A stretch of 64,000 nucleotides of DNA, from the NCBI GenBank assembly GCA_964541755.1, contig CAZIRF010000001.1, positions 1-64,000 on the forward strand, in the 5' to 3' direction. The translations under genes were made by a program, and so were the position numbers. The notes below the pieces were generated by a model. That model ran no database searches. It worked only from the letters and a program-made list of their open reading frames with translations, and was not told the DNA's origin. Positions 60,746 through 64,000 of the stretch are shown here, piece after piece. Within the stretch, counting starts at the first letter, position 1; each line of letters opens with the position of its first letter. Source of the stretch: CAZIRF01 sp964541755. GTDB lineage: Bacteria > Spirochaetota > Spirochaetia > Treponematales > Breznakiellaceae.

Positions 60746-61711
60746 TTACAGCGCCTTTGCCTTCTTGTGCCACAGGTTCATGCTCTCGATGCGGCCGAAG
60801 ATGTCGGTGTTGTTGACGAGGGTCCCCCCGTATTCGTAGCCGGCGCGCGCAAAGCTGATGTTCATGCCGTGGGAGAAGGCGCGGGCAATGGTATAGAGGG
60901 TGCTGATACCCTGTCGGGGCATATCCCGCTCCATGGCGGCGAGAAGGGCCCCGGCCAGGCCCTTCCCGGTCTCGCCGGGGAGCGTCGCGAAGTCGGTCAT
61001 CTCGGCGCTGGAGGTCGCGGGGTCCATCTCTGCGCTTGAGGCCGCGACAAGCCGGCCATCGCGAAAGGCGCCGAAGTACGCAACATCGGCGTCCATGGTT
61101 TCGCGAATATACGCGCTGTCATGGACCGGGAAGGGGTAGCTCGCGAAGACCTCGCGGTAGAGCCCGGCCAGAAGGGGGGCCTCCTCCACGCCAAGTGCCC
61201 GCAGGCTGTAGCCCGCGGGCACTGCGCCCTCCGGGCCTGCGCCCGCCCCGGCGCCTGATCCGGGACCCGCTCCGCTAGCCGGCCCGGCGATCGGGGCCCC
61301 GGCACCTGCGGCTTCGGGGGCCCCGGAAGCTGTAAACGCCGGGGCCTTGCTGCGCGCGAGGGCGAGGACCTCATCCGCGAGTGCGCGATCGCTCTCGCTC
61401 ATGACGGCGCGGGAAGCGTCGCGGTAGCGACACAAAAAGAGGCAGTCATCGCTCCCGTAATACGAGGGGATGCGGCCCTCCTCGCGGTAGCCATCAGCCA
61501 GGAATTCCTTCCCCCAGGGGGCGGGGACCTTCGCGAATATCTTCCCGTAATTATGGGTACGCGCGAGTTCATCGAGGAGGGAAAGGTCCTTTCGCGGCTC
61601 GGTAAACGAACACTTCATGAGGTAGACACGGTCGTTTGCCGGCCCGTGGTGAACAAGGGCCCCGCCAAGGCTTTCCACGCGGTCGTACGCCGGAGTATCA
61701 GCCTTCGTCAT
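60746..61711 (-). CDS. ablB: Beta-lysine N6-acetyltransferase (AblB), with low-complexity insert
   Basis: 321 aa GNAT enzyme. It acetylates beta-lysine made by the upstream aminomutase, giving the osmolyte N6-acetyl-beta-lysine. N-terminal VYLMKCS and NYGKIFAKVPAPWGKEFLADGYREEGRIPSYYGSDDCLFLCRY are typical of the family. The C-terminal GNAT core has GLAGALLAAMERDMPRQGISTLYTIARA and ends in SMNLWHK. Residues 129-167 are an Ala/Gly/Pro/Ser-rich linker, longer and simpler than in other homologues I know. It overlaps the ablA stop by 14 bases. Confidence 0.9.
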   Translation of the reverse strand: MTKADTPAYDRVESLGGALVHHGPANDRVYLMKCSFTEPRKDLSLLDELARTHNYGKIFAKVPAPWGKEFLADGYREEGRIPSYYGSDDCLFLCRYRDASRAVMSESDRALADEVLALARSKAPAFTASGAPEAAGAGAPIAGPASGAGPGSGAGAGAGPEGAVPAGYSLRALGVEEAPLLAGLYREVFASYPFPVHDSAYIRETMDADVAYFGAFRDGRLVAASSAEMDPATSSAEMTDFATLPGETGKGLAGALLAAMERDMPRQGISTLYTIARAFSHGMNISFARAGYEYGGTLVNNTDIFGRIESMNLWHKKAKAL

Positions 61712-63011
61712 TGTCCCCCCGTCGCCCCATGCGCTCGTTCTGTGCAGGAGTCAAGGAGATCATTTCGTCTTCATCGGACAGCAAGCGCTGGATACCCAGC
61801 GGCGCAGTCTCCTGGGCACTCTCGAGCTTGAGCTGGAGGTTGCAGTCGGCACAGTTTCGGTCGCAGAAGGTGGGCTCGTAGGAATCTGGCTCCTTGTAGG
61901 TCGTGATAACCCCCTCGTAGTTGCGCAGAACCACCTTGTTCGTCGACCAGGAAATGAGGTAGTTGGGCATGACAGGGATCTTCCCGCCGCCGCCGGGGGC
62001 ATCGATTACGTAGGTCGGGACCGCAAGCCCGGAAGTGTGCCCGATAAGGCTCTCGAGGATTTCTATCCCCTTGCCCACGGGGGTGCGGAAGTGGGTAAGC
62101 CCCTCGGACAGGTCACACTGATAGAGGTAGTAGGGGCGCACGCGCGCCTGCAAGAGCTTGTGGTTCAGGTTTTTGATGATGCGCGGGCAGTCGTTGACCC
62201 CCGCAAGGAGTACCGACTGGTTCCCCAAGACAACCCCGGCATCTGCCAGCTTGGCGAGCGCGGCCCGGGCAGAAGCCGTCATCTCCCGCGGGTGGTTGAA
62301 ATGGGTGTTGAGGTAGAGGGGCCCATGCTTCTTGAGCACGGCAATGAGGCTGTCGGTAACACGGAAGGGCAAGACCACCGGCATGCGCGTCCCGATGCGT
62401 ACGATCTCGACGTGCGGAATGGCCCGCACCGCCCCCAAGAGGCGGTCGAGCTGCTCATCCGAAAGCATGAAGGGGTCGCCGCCGGAAAGGAGGACATCGC
62501 GCACCTCGCTATGCTCGCGGATGTAGTCGAGGGCCGGCTGGAGCTGTTCAAATGAGGGGATGGAATCGTGATCACCCACCTTGCGCTTGCGGGTACAGTG
62601 GCGGCAGTACATCGAACAGAGGTTGCTCACGTGGAAGAGGACGCGGTCGGGATAGCGGTGGGTAAGGAAGGGCGCCGGCGAGTCCTTGTCCTCGGCCAGG
62701 GGATCCTTCATGTCGTAACGGGCGGTGACCAGCTCATTCACCGAAGGTACCGCCTGCTGGTAGACCGGGTCGTACTCACGGTTTTCCATGTCGACGAGCG
62801 AAAGATAGTAGGGAGTCACACTCATGGGGAAGGTATCCATCGTCTTTGCCAGCTTCGCTCGCTCTTCCTCGCCAAAACTGACACCGGTCACCGCCTCGAG
62901 GTCATCGACACTGCGAATACTGTGCCGTACCTGCCACTTCCAATCGGTCCAGCGCGCCTTGGTGGCCTCCTTGTCGAGGCTGTTTGCTATGCTTTGTTCA
63001 TGTTCGGTCAT
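61698..63011 (-). CDS. ablA: Lysine 2,3-aminomutase
   Basis: 437 aa radical SAM/PLP enzyme that turns lysine into beta-lysine. The iron-sulphur motif is SNLCSMYCRHCTRKRKVG (CxxxCxxC), and the PLP lysine lies near VIDAPGGGGKIPVMP. The TIM-barrel segments DVLLSGGDPFMLSDEQL and RPYYLYQCDLSEG are as in KamA. A late Cys cluster (FCDRNCADCNLQL) matches the zinc site of the clostridial enzyme. Paired with ablB, it indicates osmoadaptation rather than lysine fermentation. GGAGT lies 6 bases before the ATG. Confidence 0.95.
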   Translation of the reverse strand: MTEHEQSIANSLDKEATKARWTDWKWQVRHSIRSVDDLEAVTGVSFGEEERAKLAKTMDTFPMSVTPYYLSLVDMENREYDPVYQQAVPSVNELVTARYDMKDPLAEDKDSPAPFLTHRYPDRVLFHVSNLCSMYCRHCTRKRKVGDHDSIPSFEQLQPALDYIREHSEVRDVLLSGGDPFMLSDEQLDRLLGAVRAIPHVEIVRIGTRMPVVLPFRVTDSLIAVLKKHGPLYLNTHFNHPREMTASARAALAKLADAGVVLGNQSVLLAGVNDCPRIIKNLNHKLLQARVRPYYLYQCDLSEGLTHFRTPVGKGIEILESLIGHTSGLAVPTYVIDAPGGGGKIPVMPNYLISWSTNKVVLRNYEGVITTYKEPDSYEPTFCDRNCADCNLQLKLESAQETAPLGIQRLLSDEDEMISLTPAQNERMGRRGDNDEG

Positions 63012-63171
63012 GCTTTACTCCTGGGTAAATACGTGATAGCCACCCCCGCACACGGGCACAAGAGGGCTCCGGAGACAGTTCTCCCGGCGCCGAAAACACG
63101 CACAAAAATGGTTGGATTTTGCTCAACGACGTGACAAAAAGAGGCAGGGAGAATTGCTATTCGTTATGGTA
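63012..63171 (-). promoter_or_regulatory. Leader region of ablA
   Basis: 160 bases between the truncated gene and ablA. CCGGAGA/TCTCCcGG arms (63069-63075 and 63080-63087) form a hairpin about 60 bases before the ablA start. No lysine riboswitch was recognised. An osmoregulated promoter would be expected but none can be shown. Confidence 0.35.
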
Positions 63172-64000
63172 TCACAAGATATGATTTTTTACAAGACCCT
63201 TGCCGCCCAGTGCCGGAACCAGAGACAGCGAGGAGTACGAAAAGTCTTTACCCTCGCAGACGATAGCGCGCAGGAGGGCGGCCAGTTTTTCATTACCAAG
63301 AAGGTCTTCAAGGCTGATACCGGGCTGGATGGGCGGCCCCTCCAATTCGAAGAGGCAGGGCTCGAGCTCCCGGCGCGGCAGAGCCGCGCCGGGCACGGGA
63401 GACAGGACATCCACCGGGAGGCCCTGCGGCGAGCAGAGGGCTTTGAGGCGCTCTTCCAGGAGGCTGGTGCGCCAAAAGGGAGCCTGCCCGGACTGCCGCG
63501 CGTCGGCGCGCCGCCGCCGCAGGGCCTTGCGCTGGGTACGAAGCCAGTCGGCGTAGCGATCGGTGGCGGCCTTGAGGGGGCGGGTATCGACGCCGCGCAG
63601 GTTGTAGAGGCCCTGCATGTGGCAGAGGAGGACAAAGAGGGCGTCGGGCAGGGAGAGGAGGTCCCGGTACAGGGAAAGGGGCGGCATGGCGGGAATACTG
63701 CGTTCGCGAAGTGCAGTGTCGAGGCGCATAAGCAACGCGCGGGAGGCTGTAGCCAGGGGCATCCCCGAAGGGCGGTTTTCACCGTAGAGCAGATCGTAGT
63801 CCCCGCGCAGGGCCGGCCAGTGGGCATCGAGGAGGGTATGGAAGAGGTCCTTCTGGCGCCCCGGACGCAGGGTGAGACCGCCCGGCCAGACAAATTCTGC
63901 ACCGGCGTCGACCGCGACATCCAGAACAGCCCCAAAGGAGGCGGCCGTATCGCTTATACCCGGGCAGAGCGGCATGGCCATAATACCGGTGTGGAAGCCC
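63172..64000 (-). CDS. Radical SAM protein of the SPL/photolyase-like family, 5' end missing
   Basis: Open to the window edge (GFHTGIMAMPLCPGISDT at the cut), so at least 276 residues of the C-terminal part of a longer gene. The visible start IMAMPLCPGISDTAASFGAVLDVAVDAGAEFVWPGGLTLRPGRQK resembles the end of the barrel in spore photoproduct lyase-like proteins. The remaining 200 residues are a Leu/Arg-rich C-terminal region. The CxxxCxxC motif would be beyond 64000. A DNA-repair role is possible but not proven. Confidence 0.65.
   Translation of the reverse strand, partial: GFHTGIMAMPLCPGISDTAASFGAVLDVAVDAGAEFVWPGGLTLRPGRQKDLFHTLLDAHWPALRGDYDLLYGENRPSGMPLATASRALLMRLDTALRERSIPAMPPLSLYRDLLSLPDALFVLLCHMQGLYNLRGVDTRPLKAATDRYADWLRTQRKALRRRRADARQSGQAPFWRTSLLEERLKALCSPQGLPVDVLSPVPGAALPRRELEPCLFELEGPPIQPGISLEDLLGNEKLAALLRAIVCEGKDFSYSSLSLVPALGGKGLVKNHIL

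Noticed and set aside
59777..61039. 420-codon open frame on the plus strand opposite the MFS and ablB genes
   Set aside because: Spans two real genes on the other strand and has a charged, low-complexity translation.
63012..63171. Lysine riboswitch before ablA
   Set aside because: The leader is short and holds only one modest hairpin; none of the conserved riboswitch core was visible.
1..64000. CRISPR arrays, tRNA and rRNA genes
   Set aside because: No regularly spaced repeats, cloverleaf candidates or rRNA-like stretches were seen in any intergenic gap.

Overview
The window is a GC-rich bacterial chromosome segment with about 55 tightly packed genes, short intergenic gaps and many ATGA/TGATG stop-start overlaps. 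No rRNA, tRNA or CRISPR array was seen. A spirochaete of the Treponema/Rectinema type is the best guess. The reasons are lipoprotein signals ending in Ser-Cys or Ala-Ser-Cys, two six-helix chemoreceptors without a large periplasmic domain, a DUF4954 protein, GTP-type PEP carboxykinase, and a citramalate route to isoleucine. This is an inference from gene content, not from a marker gene.

Layout. 1-5200: AraC regulator divergent from an outer-membrane-like protein that is followed by an in-frame remnant of its own C-terminal repeat, then a degenerate HisKA_2-type kinase, an abundant-type lipoprotein and a YhhN membrane protein. 5258-8523: a TRAP transporter operon ending in a universal stress protein. 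8662-12301: TM2-like protein, MgtC, DUF4954 and TrpR. 12400-14016: chemoreceptor. 14093-22712: a six-gene amino-acid operon (fused DAHP synthase-prephenate dehydratase, ilvN, leuA, cimA, leuB, ilvB). 23048-28171: a two-component pair, a beta-propeller lipoprotein and an unusual GNAT-histidine-kinase fusion. 28276-31610: a GH13 glucosidase plus GPH sugar symporter with different codon use, followed by an AT-rich orphan membrane gene. 32845-45458: pckG, a second chemoreceptor, family II pyrophosphatase with CBS domains, alpha-galactosidase, pth, sua5, DUF2156, an UlaG-like hydrolase and purD. 45553-46151: a ferredoxin-rhodanese pair. 46158-52771: a yejABEF oligopeptide transporter with a GH18 protein. 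52909-54720: three consecutive perfect hairpins, pirin, a Nudix hydrolase and a second cluster of hairpins. 54721-59426: an AT-richer defence cassette made of a divergent C5-methyltransferase and a MvaI/BcnI-type restriction enzyme with concentric operator-like dyads between them, a SEC-C protein, and a vapBC toxin-antitoxin pair. 59492-64000: MFS, the ablAB N-acetyl-beta-lysine genes, and a truncated SPL-family radical SAM gene.

The genes describe a fermentative heterotroph that takes up sugars, peptides and organic acids, makes its own branched-chain and aromatic amino acids, senses chemical gradients and accumulates N-acetyl-beta-lysine as an osmolyte. The items most worth follow-up are the restriction-modification cassette with its dyads and third gene, the GNAT-kinase-orphan-domain protein, the DAHP synthase-prephenate dehydratase fusion, the in-frame outer-membrane protein remnant, and a dispersed 14-base motif (ACTATCAGCCTTGA).
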